Source of the DNA: Sclerotiophoma versabilis
Taxonomy: Eukaryota > Ascomycota > Dothideomycetes > Pleosporales > Didymellaceae
Direction: 5' to 3'
Assembly (NCBI GenBank): GCA_012274445.1
Contig: JAAROD010000015.1
Span: 2,170,001 to 2,234,000, forward strand
DNA: 64,000 bases
Positions 48,262 through 59,071 of this stretch are shown piece by piece (the stretch's first letter is position 1; every line of letters starts with the position of its first letter). Position numbers and translations under genes: made by a program. The notes under the pieces are model-generated. The model was not told the DNA's origin. It saw nothing but the letters and a program-made list of their open reading frames with translations, and searched no databases.

Positions 48262-49779
48262 TATAAGAGGCTATTACTTTTAATACTATATAGAAGCTGT
48301 ATATAGAAACTAACTAGTAACTAGTATATAGAACTAAGATTAATTAATAGAGTTCTATATATAGGCTGCAGAGTTATACTATATAAGAACTAAATAGAGC
48401 TAACTATATATTAATTAGAGGCTTAAGGTAGAAATTATATAATAATAGCTATATACACTATATAGCACGTATATAGGGCTAGAATCTAGCCTATAATAAT
48501 ACCTCTCTTCTAAGAGAGGCTATATAGCGCGTTTAGAGTTATACTACATGCTATAGACTTATTTATATAGGTTGTATCTATATATATTATGCCTAGAAGA
48601 GTACTCTAGTAAGAGGATTATAGGTAAATTATAATCTAGTAGTTATACAATCTATAGCAGAGGTATAGGTTATTCTTAAGGTAGAAAGATTAGTATTTTA
48701 TTAATAAGGTTAAGAATTAGCAGAATCTAGTAGAATATATTATGCCTATTTTAATACCTTCTATCTTATATATATCTATATAAGGAGGTTTTAGACTAGG
48801 AATAGGTTATTATATATAATAGTTATAAGCTTATATAAGCTCTATATATTTATTATAGAAGAGGTTATATAGAAAGTTAGTTAACTCTTTAAAGGACTAG
48901 TAGAGAGACTAACAGAGTTCTTAGTAGAGAGAAATAATATAGAATATAGAAGGCTAGAAGAATATATTTACTTTATATATTAAATATTTAAAGCGCGTAA
49001 GGTATATAATAAGAGACTTATTATCTCTTTACTATATAGGGGAGAAATATTAGATAGCTTCTTACTATTCTTAGAGGTTATAGTAGAGGTGTTAGAAGAA
49101 AGAGAAGATAGTATCTAGATTCTAAGACTAAGTATCTTCTGCTAGCTAGCAGAGGTAAAGAATAGAGGCCTGCTAAGGCTGCTTAAGTCTATCCTATATA
49201 TAGTTAAATGCATTTACTCTAAAGAGGTGTTCTAATCTAAGCTTAGCTTAGATAGATAGTAACTATATACAAAGTATATATAGCTTTCTATTAAAGTATA
49301 GAAGGTCTAGTAAGTAGAGTACTAGTTCTAGTTATATAGAGAGCTATTATTAAACCTAAAGTAGGTTCTAGTAAGAAGCTGTTAGGTCTGTATAGAGTAA
49401 CCAAATTTCTACTTACTAGTTCTAGAGTTCTTATTATAACTATTATATAAGTAATAATAGAGATAACTAATCTTAGCTAGATATTATAAAAGATAGTCTC
49501 TAGCTAGCTAGCTAGCTAGCTAGCTAAAGTAATTAATTAATATATAAGAGGCTATTACCTCTAATACTATATAGAAGCTATATATAGGAACTAACTAGCA
49601 ACTAGTGTATAGAACTAAGATTAATTAATAGAGTTCTATGTACAGGCTGTAGAGTTATACTATATAAGGACTAAATAGAGCTAACTATATATTAATTAGA
49701 GGCTTAAGGCAGAAATTATATAATAACAGCTATATACACTACGTAGCGCGTATATAGAGCTAGAACCTAGCCTATAATA
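48262..49779. mobile_element. Element C: short pol-less LTR element (1518 bp), RIPed
   Basis: Two direct LTRs of exactly 237 bp (48262-48498 and 49543-49779), starting TATAAGAGGC and ending CCTATAATA, with a 5-bp target duplication CTAGC on both sides (48257-48261; 49780-49784). The internal part is only 1044 bp, with no recognisable reverse transcriptase or integrase, so it would need enzymes in trans. The sequence after the 5' LTR (atacctctcttct) is shared with the position beside the 3' LTR of B elements. A tagc tetranucleotide run at about 49500-49525 precedes the 3' LTR. Orientation is not established. It sits in the B2 integrase region. Confidence 0.85.
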
Positions 49780-52700
49780 CTAGCTAGTACTATATTCTTA
49801 CTATTATATAGTAGGTTTCTTCTCTTCTAAAGTATTCTATCTAGACTATAAGATATACTTACTATATAATACCTATATAGATAGGTTTACTATTTAGTAC
49901 CTAGGTTCTATTTCTCTACTAGAGTTTATTATTATCTGTTACTATACAGTTACCTAAGAATACTACTATCTTTTCTATAATAGTGTTTAGAGATCTTATA
50001 CTATTCTTAACAGCTTATTATATAGCTAAGTATATCTTATTATCTTCTATAGCTTAGTCCTAGTAGTAAGCTATTAAGTTATCTAGAGGTAGTAGCTAAG
50101 GTAAGATATTTAGTAAGATAGTATTCTCTATAGTAAGAGTAGGTATCTATAGGTAGAAAATTACTACTAGAAGTTTCTTATTATAAATAGAGTAGTTTAC
50201 TTTATAAGAGAGAAACTTTTATAAGAGATATATAACTATATAAAGGTTACTAAATATATTTTCTTATAAGAGAGTAGTACTTATAGTAAAGCTAGAGAAA
50301 TTATATTTAACTATAGCCTTCTCTTCTAAGTCTAAGGTAGTAAGTACCTTATCTAATAGAAAGGCTTTCTTTAAAGCTAGAAAGGCTTACTCTTACTTCT
50401 TCTTCTATTAGAATAGTAAGTTCTTCTTTATAAGCTGTATAAGCAGCTTAGATAGATTAGTAAAGTTCTTAATAAACTTTTTATAGAAATTAGTAAATTC
50501 TAGAAATCTTTATATACTCTTAATAGTAGTTAGAGCTTACTACTTCTTAATTACTTATACCTTTTTAAAATCTATAGAAATTCTCTTTCTAGCTTTTAGA
50601 ATAAAGCTAAGGTACTTTATATATTAGATATTAAATTTATATTTATTAATTTCTAAGTATAGGCTAGCTCTCTATAGGCGTTTAACTACTTATTATATAT
50701 ATTTATAATATTTCTATAGAGACCTCTTAGTAAAGATAAGAATATTATCTAAGTATATAGAGGTAAGGTTATCTAGAAAGTCTCTTAGGGCCTAGTTAAT
50801 ATACCTTTAAAAGGGACTTAGAGTATTTACTAATCTAAACAGTGTTATAAGCTATTTATACAATCTAAACCTTATATAGAAGGTAGTTAACTATTTCTAT
50901 TTCTTAGATATTCTAATCTTATAGAAAGAAGTAGTAATATCTAGCTTTATATACTAGGTAGCTTATTTATATAAGTTTAGAGTTTCTTTAATTAGTAGAA
51001 GAAAGTATTAATTCTTCTTTATAAGAGTATTAAGCGCTCTATAGTTTCTATAAAAGTAATATCTACCTTCTAGTTTTTATATAAATAGTACTAGTAAGGT
51101 TACTAGTAAGTTACTAGCTCTAATAAACTTCTTTTTAAGTAGGTCTAGTAGTGTATAGTATAAGATAAGAAGCTTATCTCTAGATATTATATAGAGTAGG
51201 CTGTATAGTACTTCTAGAGTCTTTCTATCTACTTTATTTAGCTTAATTATATAATCTACCTCTAGGCCTCTGTATAGTAGTAGCTTATTTTCTTCTTTTA
51301 GAATAAACAGCTAAATATATAATTATAGATATATAGAGAGTATAGCTTATACTTCTTCTTTTATTATTTAGGTTTTAGGTTTTAAAGCCTTCTAGATATC
51401 TTACATGCTAGTAGAAAAGACTTAAACTCTAGAGTCTTTCTTATAGCTCTTCTATATATAGTACTAGAAGGCTACTACTAATATAGAATAGTAGTTTAAA
51501 GAGGTAAGCACTTTAGTACTTTATATAATAACTTTATATTACTTTATCTATAGTAATCTTCTCTAGAAGTTAATAATATCTCTAATATTCTCTAGCTAGG
51601 TCTTCTCTAAGATTATATTATACTTATATATTAATAGGCTAATATAAGCTGCTTCTTATAGCTATTATATGCCTTTAATATTAAGAGTAAATTCTATAAT
51701 CTTAGAATTCTTACTTGTCTAGTTATTTACTTCTTCTATCTTAATAGGAGTAATTAGTATATATAGTAAGTTTATTCTTTATATAAACTATATATTTACT
51801 AGGTAATAGATATAGTAACTATTATTAATTATAGTAGTAGCTTATATAGTTAAGTTAATAATTATATAAATTATTATAGGTTTTAATATAGCTAATTAAT
51901 AGAGTAAAGAATATATAAGTTATATAGGCTTTAGAACTTATTAAAAAGGCTCTAGTATATAACCTTTAGTAAAAGCTAGTCTTTTCTCTTATTTTTAGAG
52001 AAAGACGTCTCTTTAGTAGGTTATATAAAAGTAACTCTAAAAGTTCTAGTAGTTACTTTCTACTTATCTATATAGAAAGGTAAGCTAAGAAGTACTTTCT
52101 TCTTATAATTCTATACTATATAGCCTTTATTACTATACTTTAGGTAGGCACCTATTACTCTTCTTTCCTAAAGTTCTTCTTCTATTTTCTAGTACTCTCT
52201 CTTCTTTATATAGAGCTAGTAAGCACCTACTATAGGCTACTAGTCTATTTTATTACTATTTCTTTATTAAGGTTTCTAGAGGGTTAAGTTATATATCTAG
52301 GTAGAGTAGCTATTACCTGTAATTCTATTTACAGCCTTAAGCTTTTCTTAGGTTATTCTAGCACGCTATATAAACTGTTTATACATCTTAAGTCTAGGTA
52401 GTTAATATCTAGCTTAGGCTCTTAATAGCTTACTATTTAAACTGTTCTTAAGATAGTTAATCTTCTAAGTATAGCTTACTCTATCTAAGGCTGCCTCTTA
52501 TAGCTTTAGGTTAAACTTCTAAATATATAGATTAAAGTTATTCTTATCTTATTTTATTATACGCAAGTACTTAAGGGCTTTCTCCTAAGTAGTAGAGTCC
52601 TTAAAGAACCTATTAGGGTATACCTAGGTTTTATTAAGTATTAGCAGGGTAGTGCTGTTTATAAAGGCTATTTTTATTAGAGATAGAGTATTAAATACTT

Positions 52701-53247
52701 AACTAGTTATATAAGTAATTACGTAGTTAACTTAGTCCTTCTTAGTAGAGTACGCTAGCTAGTTCCTATACAGCTTAGCCTATACCTTTATCTTCTATTA
52801 GAAATATTATTTATATAATTCTTTATTAAATACTTCTATATTAGGAAGTCTAGGCTTTTTAGCCTGTTAGACAGTATAATTTTAGTAGCTACTTAAAGAG
52901 GTAGAACTAGAGAAAAAGTTTTATCTGCTTCTTTCTAAGGTTTCTAGACAAGTATTATTACTTAGCATCCTCCTAAGTTTATTTATTTAGGATTATAGCT
53001 ACTTATACAGTTATCTCTCTTTCTTACTTACTAGTTTATCTAGGTTAGCTTTTAAGGATTATATTATTACTATTAGATTATTTACTAATAGGCTGCGTAA
53101 TAGGTCTTACTATTACTTATATAGATACTGTAATTATATCTACTATTTATATATTAGCTAGCTACTAGGTAGCTATTAATTATTAAGTTTATCTCTTTCT
53201 ATTATTATATACTTAGGGGGTTTAGTTAGTTTTAATCTTTCTGCTTA

Positions 53248-53434
53248 TATTATAGGTTAAAGTAGCCTTCTAATAAGTATGCATTTGTTCTATACTATAG
53301 AAGTAGAAAAATAGAGAAGAAAGAAGGAATTATCTCTTCTTATATAAGATATAGTAAGATACTAAGCTATACTCTATAATTACGTGCGTAGGTTTAGCGT
53401 GTAGTCTTTTACACTTAGAGCTTAGCCTATTATA
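53248..53434 (-). repeat. B2 5' LTR (187 bp)
   Basis: Identical in length to the 3' LTR at 42802-42988 and in the same orientation; followed by the second ATAAT duplication. Confidence 0.9.
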
Positions 53435-54596
53435 ATAATACTACTAATCTAGATTATAGTAGAAGCTATTAATAACTAATTATATATATATAATTACCTA
53501 GTAGTTATCTATACCTAGAAAGTAAGATTAACTTTAGTTATATAATAGTTAACTAGTAACGCTTTTAGTCTATCTCTAAGCTCTTACCTTATACTAATTT
53601 ACTATTTCTTTTATTCTATTTCTATTAAGGTTTTCTTCTAGGTGTTATATATAGACTAAGCTACTTAATACTAGTCTTAAGCTTCTACTTTTTTCTTATT
53701 AAAGGCTCTAGCTCTATGTTTAACTAATTAATCTTTCTTATAACCTCTTTCTTCTCTTACTTTATTTTAGGTATCTAATAGTAGTAAAGTTCTTTTTTCT
53801 TATATATAAAACAAATCTAGAATATAAACTTAGAGTAATCTTTCTACTTCTTATAAATATAACTCTTTATAACAGCCTTATTAACCTTTCTCTAAACTCT
53901 ATACCTTCTATATTAATAAAGTAGTATAATAGAAGTTTTATTAGTTTAAATAATATTTTTCTAATCCTTAAGAGTCTAGTCTTTATAATTAAAATACTAG
54001 GCTAGCCTCTTCTTTCTTATTTTTTTTATTAACCTAGGTTTTCTTATTAGCTTTGTCTATATATATCTAGCTTTTCTAAGTACTCTCTATACTATAGATA
54101 CTAAGATATTTAGGCTATCTTAACTAAGTTTACTAGTAATATTAGTATAGGTTTTCTCTCTACTATAATAATCTCTTCTTATAAGATTTATAACCTTCTT
54201 AAAGGCTTATTAATAATTTAAAGGCCTTCTAGATTGTAGTTTATCTTTAATATACTTGTTCTCTAGCCTTATAGGCCTTATAGTAGAATTAAAGCCTTTC
54301 TTAATTATCCTTACGTATATTAAGTTAATTATACACTTCTTAATACTAGTTAACCTAGTTATCTCTTAGTTTGTTTTCCTACTAGCCTTATAGGCTAGAA
54401 TTAAAGTATAAGTTGCAAGATTAAAGACAGGTATAGTTAAGTTAAAGATAGAGTACTCTGTATAGAAGATTAAGATTACTCTGTATACAAGCTAAAGAGA
54501 GAACACGTGTATAGTAGATTTAGGCTAATTTATCTCTAACCTACTCTGTGCGTTAACTAGAGAGAAGAAAAAGACTTTTAAAATACTCCTCTGTAC
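53435..54596 (-). mobile_element. Element A1, right part (RIPed gag region)
   Basis: Directly after the ATAAT duplication the sequence resumes as actactaatctagattatagtagaag, which continues the A reference (gctgccaatgtagattgtagcaggag at about 63055). Similarity to the A0 gag fades after about 53520, so A1 has a diverged gag. No second LTR was found before 54597, so the right end of A1 is lost or unrecognised. Confidence 0.7.
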
Positions 54597-54960
54597 TTAG
54601 GCTAGCAAATAGATAGAGGTTAGGTAGGGGTTGAGTAGGTCACATAACCTACTCCTACCTAACCCCGACTCCTACCTACGCTAGTAGCTGCTAAGCGGGT
54701 ATAGGTTGGGTTGGGGTAGCACTAGCGTAGGTAGGAGTTAGGTAAGGGTAGCACTAGCGTGGGTAGGGGTTGGGTAAGCTTAGTCAGTATATCTTAATTT
54801 CGGAATTATCACACAGCCAAGAAGGCCTACTTAGAACAACTAGAATCTAGCTAGTTAAAAACAGGGTAAAGGTATACGTGTACATGCACCCCAAATTCGG
54901 CATTATAGACAGTTATCACAGTACTTTATTACAGTACTACCCACCTGGGTTACCCGAACC
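54597..54960 (+). repeat. Un-RIPed copy of the repeat at 33960-34351
   Basis: Same order of blocks as 33960-34351 with the C and G bases intact (for example gctaagcgggtatag and ggtatacgtgtacatgcacc). It marks the switch back to balanced composition. Confidence 0.75.
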
Positions 54961-55245
54961 CAACCCCTACCCACGCTAGTGCTACCCTGACCCAACCCCT
55001 ACCCACACTAGTGCTACCCCTACCTAACCCCTACCCACGCTAGTGCTACCCCGACCTAACCCATACCCACGCTAGAGGTACCCCGACCCAACCCATACCC
55101 GTGGCCCGTGCGACCCCGACCCAACCCCTACCCACGCTAGTGCTACCCCGACCTAACCCATACCCACGCTAGAGGTACCCCGACCCAACCCATACCCGTG
55201 GCCCGTGCGACCCCGACCCAACCCCTACCCAACGTTGGGTACCCC
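54957..55245 (+). repeat. 32-bp minisatellite, about 9 units, with higher-order structure
   Basis: Units share a ccccgacccaaccc-tacccac core and differ in the last third. Three unit types, ending gctagtgctac, gctagaggtac and gtggcccgtgcga, recur in that order. The last unit degenerates to aacgttgggtac. The C-rich core also occurs in the repeat just before it. Confidence 0.85.
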
Positions 55246-55263
55246 GAACCCATTTGCCAGCCT

Positions 55264-55410
55264 ATCTGTACTATAGAAGTAGAAAGATATAAGAGAAAGA
55301 AGAAACTATCTCTTCTTATACAAGATATAGCAAGATGCTAAGCTGTGCTCTGCAATTACGTGCGTGGGTTTAGTGCGTAGTCTTGTACACTTAGGTCCCA
55401 GCCTATTACA
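55264..55410 (-). repeat. Un-RIPed fragment of a B-family LTR
   Basis: Corresponds to the last ~145 bp of the 187-bp LTR (as at 53288-53434), ending GCCTATTACA, with CpA and CpG sites preserved. It gives the approximate ancestral LTR sequence. It is shorter than the length RIP usually needs. Confidence 0.8.
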
Positions 55411-55537
55411 GTAAGAATGTACGTAAAACTAATTAGTTATCTACTATCGGGCCGATTTACCCCTGACCTGCCCTGTGCATTAAGTAGGGGGGGGGCTAAA
55501 GATTTTTAAAATGCTCCTTCGTACCTTCTGTTGTTAC
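55411..55537. other. Spacer with G9 run; weak repeat of 54525-54590
   Basis: The blocks gccgatttacccctgacctg and tttttaaaatgctcctt resemble the RIPed taggctaatttatctctaacct and tttttaaaatactcct at about 54525-54590. A run of nine G lies near 55487. Confidence 0.5.
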
Positions 55538-55651
55538 AGTGTTTTACAAGGCAATAACCTAATCCCCTTACAGATCCTCCTGTACCTGTGTTTATCCCTA
55601 AGGACTAATAGAATAGTGCTTACGAGCATTGCTTAAAGTACGACTTCAACA
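55538..55651 (-). repeat. Un-RIPed fragment of an A-family LTR end
   Basis: Matches the outer end of the right palindrome LTR (about 47990-48104), ending CTTCAACA as in A0 (TGTTGAAG on the other strand). Only ~114 bp remain. Confidence 0.75.
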
Positions 55652-56074
55652 GGAACATAAACGCGACCAAGTTGCGTCTCCTTGTAGGTACCCTCTTAAC
55701 ACACTAAAGGGTAAGGCTCGTACCCTTAAGGTCTCTGCTGCAGATATATTGCAATAAGGTATTATAAGGCGTAAGAGTTATAACAAGCTAATTAAGGCAG
55801 CTGTTGCCATAGCGGCTCTTTATACGGAAATTTGCTGCACTGTCCTCTGCTCTAATTACACGGCTCTACTTATACGAGTTTTCCCTACGAACGGACTGTT
55901 AGTGTTGTTTCACTCTCTTCCTAACCAGAACTGCTTGGGACTTAGGGCAACTAAGCGGTCAAAGGAAAGGTATAAAGTTGTTGCAACCTACATGTTTTGT
56001 AGCTGAACAACGCTTTCAAGCAATCTCTAAGAATTACTATTTCTAGCCGTTCTATCCAAAGCACTACAGGTACT
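55652..56074 (+). promoter_or_regulatory. Upstream region of the secreted-protein gene with TATA box
   Basis: 420 bp of balanced composition. A TATAAAG motif lies at 55971-55977, about 100 bp before the ATG. No repeat match was found here, so it may be original gene-linked sequence. Confidence 0.5.
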
Positions 56075-56443
56075 ATGTACACTTCTTTACTCGCACTCGC
56101 CTTTGTCACCCTTTCTGCCGCCCAAGGCACGTGCGTCAAGGCGCCTGATGTGGATACCGACACATATGATGATGACGTGTTCACTCAACTTGGACCGCGT
56201 TTCGAAGCCGCTTGTGGAAGCGATCTGGTCGTTGATTTTGCCCCTCCTGGTCCAGGCAATAAGGAAGGAGTGATACGAATTCGCGCAACTGGCCAAGGGT
56301 TTAAGTCTATTATTACCATTAATGGACTCAAGGCCAACGGTGATCCTTCTCTAGGCACCAACTTTTGGGTTGATTCAGTAACGGATTGTAAAACCAACCT
56401 TGAACTCCATACCGCACAATCTCTTGAGTGTTACCGAGCATAG
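56075..56443 (+). CDS. Small secreted protein, effector candidate
   Basis: An intact 122-residue ORF without introns. Residues 1-16 (MYTSLLALAFVTLSAA) form a clear signal peptide with likely cleavage near residue 16-18. The mature part is acidic at first (DVDTDTYDDD) and has four cysteines (C20, C47, C105, C119), compatible with two disulphides. Its middle has a beta-like pattern (VIRIRATGQGFKSIITINGL). I do not recognise a family. It is the only intact host-type gene between 33 and 64 kb, lying between RIP-degraded blocks, a position typical of effector genes in Pleosporales. Codon usage and composition are balanced, with no premature stops. The effector role is inference from size, secretion and location. 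Confidence 0.8.
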   Translation: MYTSLLALAFVTLSAAQGTCVKAPDVDTDTYDDDVFTQLGPRFEAACGSDLVVDFAPPGPGNKEGVIRIRATGQGFKSIITINGLKANGDPSLGTNFWVDSVTDCKTNLELHTAQSLECYRA

Positions 56444-56640
56444 GTATGTATCTAGAGGCCTCTAGCTTATTTTTCAATCAATACTAATTAAGAAGTACTA
56501 TGTAATGAGGACACCTACAGGGGACTGGACTTGTTACAGATAACTTTTCTGGGGTTGGTGCTGGGCTAGCACCACTCAACCCGGACTCTCATCCGATGCA
56601 ACTCAGACTTCAGCCTTATAACAAGAATACCTATTACAAT
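56444..56640. other. 3' region of the secreted-protein gene
   Basis: 200 bp of balanced composition before the next RIPed block; no feature recognised. Confidence 0.5.
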
Positions 56641-57399
56641 AGACTTAAACATTTCTACAGCTTATTATATCTACCTCTAGTATTTACCTCCTCTTACTCT
56701 ATAAGGGACCTATATAAGTATTAGAAGCGTACTAGACGTAGTTTATATCTGCGTAAAACTTATTTTTTCTCTCTATAAGGGCTAAGATAAATCTTAGAGC
56801 TATTCTAGACCTAGTTTATACCTATATAGAACTGCGTTCTTTAATAATATATATATTTAATCTAAAAACCCTCTATAGAGAAGCTTTTTAAAAGTCTTTT
56901 CTCTTCTAGTTAATATATAGAGTAAGTATAGAAGTTAATTAGTTAAATTCTTTATATACCTATTCTTTCTCTCTAGCTTCTATAAACTTACTCTTCTAAT
57001 ATACCTTACTATATCTATATACCTAATTAGTAGAATTAGCTAATATATAAAATACTATTAATAGTATACTCTATAAGTAAGTAGAATAAGAAATAAGTAG
57101 AATACTTTTACTAAGACTTTACTAAAATTTACTTTAATACAGTATATAATAACCTACTCTAGTACTATATAATATAGTACAGCCTAGAGTATAGTTTTTA
57201 GCCTACTTCTATATCTTATTTATATATTTAGGTATTATATCTAGTCTAATTATACTATCTATAGCACTCTTAGTATAGTATACCTACTTTAGTATAATAT
57301 ACTCTATAGGTAAGTAAGCTAATTAGTAAGTAAGCTACTTTTACTAAGCTCCTACTAAAGTACTCTTTCTATACTAATATCTTAATAATAACCTATTAT
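56641..57399. other. AT-rich RIPed sequence, unidentified
   Basis: RIP-like composition with no recognisable coding remnant. It may hold the 5' end of the DNA transposon that follows. Confidence 0.5.
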
Positions 57400-58290
57400 T
57401 AACGCGTCTTAGAAAGCTTAGATATAGCTTATACTTTAAGCTCTTAAATAAGATATAAATTTCTTTTAGTAATATACTATAGCTATTTATAAAGTACCTT
57501 AAAGCATACTAAGCTATTAATATATTAGTTAACCTTTATAAGATAATTCTATACCTAAATTATAAGAATAAGATAATAATAAAAAGAAAGTAATTATTAA
57601 GTATATACTTTAGCTAGATATATAAGAGTTTAGCCCCTAGCTAGTAAATATAGCTACTATAGCTAATTCTCTATGCGCTAAGTATAATCTAGACTCTATT
57701 AGTATAAACTAGCCTAGTATATTTATTAAGTATTAACTAGAGTTAGAAGTAAAGTTTAATTATAAGTATAACTATAAGTAAGCCTTCTATAAGAATTTAG
57801 AGATTATATAGAGCTAGTTTAGCCTAGTAGCTAATATTAAAGCTATGTATAGTATTTAGAATAATAATACCTATAACCTTAATAGAGTAGGCTTTATAAT
57901 AGGCTAAATCTCTTTAGAAGTAGTTATTCTAGCTTTAAAGAGATAAAAAAGGCTAAAAACAGTCTAGTAAAGTAACTAGAAGTAGATAATAGTTATATAG
58001 AGTATTAATATAAAGGAATAGGCTATTTTACTCTTTATTATCTTTAAGGTATACTACTACCTCTCTATCTACTATAAGAAGAAAGATCTGCTCTAGAATT
58101 AGGTTATTAGAGTCTCTAGTAATAGCTAGACTACTAATAAGCTTAGTCTTAAGTAGTTAGAGTACTTTAATGCGTATATAAAGAAGTATACTATTAGTAC
58201 CTACTAACTACTAGTTATTTATAGCTATAAGAGCTATAACTAACTTAAATTATAGTAATACTATAAAGATAATAAGACTTTTACTATATA
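57400..58290 (+). pseudogene. RIPed pogo/Fot1-like DDE transposase remnant
   Basis: On the plus strand, broken frames read NL(D/N)xVGFMIG near 57875-57905, then pieces matching the REWxTVIQxINAEG block, PFIIFK, TTNKLSLKWLEYFNAYIKKYTI and LLVIYSYKSYN near 58215 (the LLVIDGHxSH block after D-to-Y/N changes). This order is that of fungal Tc1/mariner pogo-clade transposases (DDE_1). Many TAG/TAA stops replace CAG/CAA/TGG. The right end is cut by the B3 LTR at 58296. Confidence 0.75.
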
Positions 58291-58295
58291 TATAT

Positions 58296-58554
58296 TGTTA
58301 TAGGTTAAAGTAGCCTTTTAATAAGTATATATTTATCCTAAACTATGGAAGTAAAAAGATAGAAAAGAAAGAAGAAATTATTTCTTCTTATATAAGATAT
58401 AGTAAGATACTAAGCTATACTCTATAATTATATATATAGGTTTAGTGTATAGTCTTATATACTTAGAGCTTAGCCTATTATAATACCTCTTTTCTTTACT
58501 TTAACGCGTTTACTTATATATAAAACTTAGAGTAGTAAGATAATAGTAAAATAG
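58296..58554 (-). mobile_element. Element B3: 3' LTR and internal end, cut by A0
   Basis: 187-bp LTR at 58296-58482 (starts TGTTATAGG, ends TATTATA), followed by 72 bp (acctcttttctttactttaacgcg...) that match the sequence right of the B2 3' LTR (42989-43060). At 58555 element A0 begins, so the rest of B3 is displaced beyond the window or lost. Confidence 0.85.
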
Positions 58555-59053
58555 TGTTGAAGTTGTACTTTCAAGCAAAGCTCGTAAGCACTATTCGTAT
58601 TGGTTCTCAGGGATGAGCGCTGGTACAGGAAGGTCCGTAAGGGTTGGGGTTATTGCCTAGTGAAACACCGTGGCAATAGAGGGTAACAATGAGTAGTATA
58701 GAGTAGACTATCTAGCTCGAGAGTTGGGGTCGAGATTCCAAAGACAAACTTGATTGACTAAGTTGAACACGAACCATAAGGGTTGTGTTCCTACTGACTA
58801 TATACTTGCTATGGGGTAATGCTCGTTGACGAGCGACTAGGGTCAGTCCAATGAAATACATAGCGTTGCTCGTTGACGAGCGATAACATACGATGCTCGT
58901 TGACGAGCAAGTCACGTGTGTCATGCTCGTTGACGAGCATGTCACGTGACCGTACAAAGGGAGATCCTTCCTGACTCCGCCCCTGGTTCATGGGTGAGGG
59001 CTGTGGTTGGCTACTTAATCACTGTGCCGCTTCGTCCGCACAGGATCGTAACA
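58555..59053 (-). repeat. A0 3' LTR (499 bp)
   Basis: On the plus strand it runs from TGTTGAAG to CGTAACA, so on the element strand it starts TGTTACG and ends CTTCAACA. It holds four copies of the GCTCGTTGACGAGC palindrome (58824-58935). Homologous to the LTRs at 38228-38730 and 45281-45767. Confidence 0.9.
58824..58935. promoter_or_regulatory. Four short palindromes GCTCGTTGACGAGC in the LTR
   Basis: Four copies of a perfect 6+2+6 palindrome, separated by 14-29 bp, and the last flanked by cacgtga-type E-box sequence (tcacgtgac). The same positions in the RIPed LTRs still form palindromes (cttattaataag, for example at 45538-45660). They may be protein-binding sites or form hairpins in the RNA. 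Confidence 0.8.
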
Positions 59054-59071
59054 CTATCCTCCTCCTCCTTT
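59054..59071 (-). other. Polypurine tract (plus-strand primer) of A0
   Basis: The plus strand reads ctatcctcctcctccttt, so the element strand is AAAGGAGGAGGAGGATAG directly before the LTR, as expected for the plus-strand primer of reverse transcription. Confidence 0.85.

Larger units (their letters stand above)
42802..53434 (-). mobile_element. Element B2: complete RIPed Ty3/gypsy element with nested insertions
   Basis: LTRs of exactly 187 bp at 42802-42988 (3') and 53248-53434 (5') are in the same orientation, and the flanking 5-bp duplication ATAAT (42797-42801; 53435-53439) is intact. On the minus strand, gag lies at about 52000-53240, RT at about 50400-51200 and RNase H at about 49800-50300. 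The integrase is in two pieces: VNFITS around 48110-48170, and an LSTIFYL.IDRLTKRPN block near 45180-45250 that matches the STAxHPQTDGxTERxN motif. Two later insertions interrupt it: element C (48262-49779) and the inverted LTR palindrome (45281-48104). B2 itself interrupts A1. Confidence 0.9.
33770..54600. repeat. RIP-degraded, AT-rich nested transposon block
   Basis: Around 21 kb in which CpA and TpG are largely replaced by TpA on both strands. This is evident by comparison with un-RIPed relatives in the window: positions 39481-39640 match 59731-59890 base for base except for C-to-T and G-to-A changes. No open gene survives. The parts that could be identified are listed separately (repeat, LTR fragment, B1, foldback element, A1, B2, element C, palindrome). 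Confidence 0.93.

Noticed and set aside
33770..58554. CRISPR arrays, tRNA or rRNA genes, or a centromere in the AT-rich blocks
   Set aside because: No spaced direct repeats of CRISPR type and no RNA gene signature; the AT-richness is explained by RIPed transposons. A centromere cannot be judged from sequence alone.
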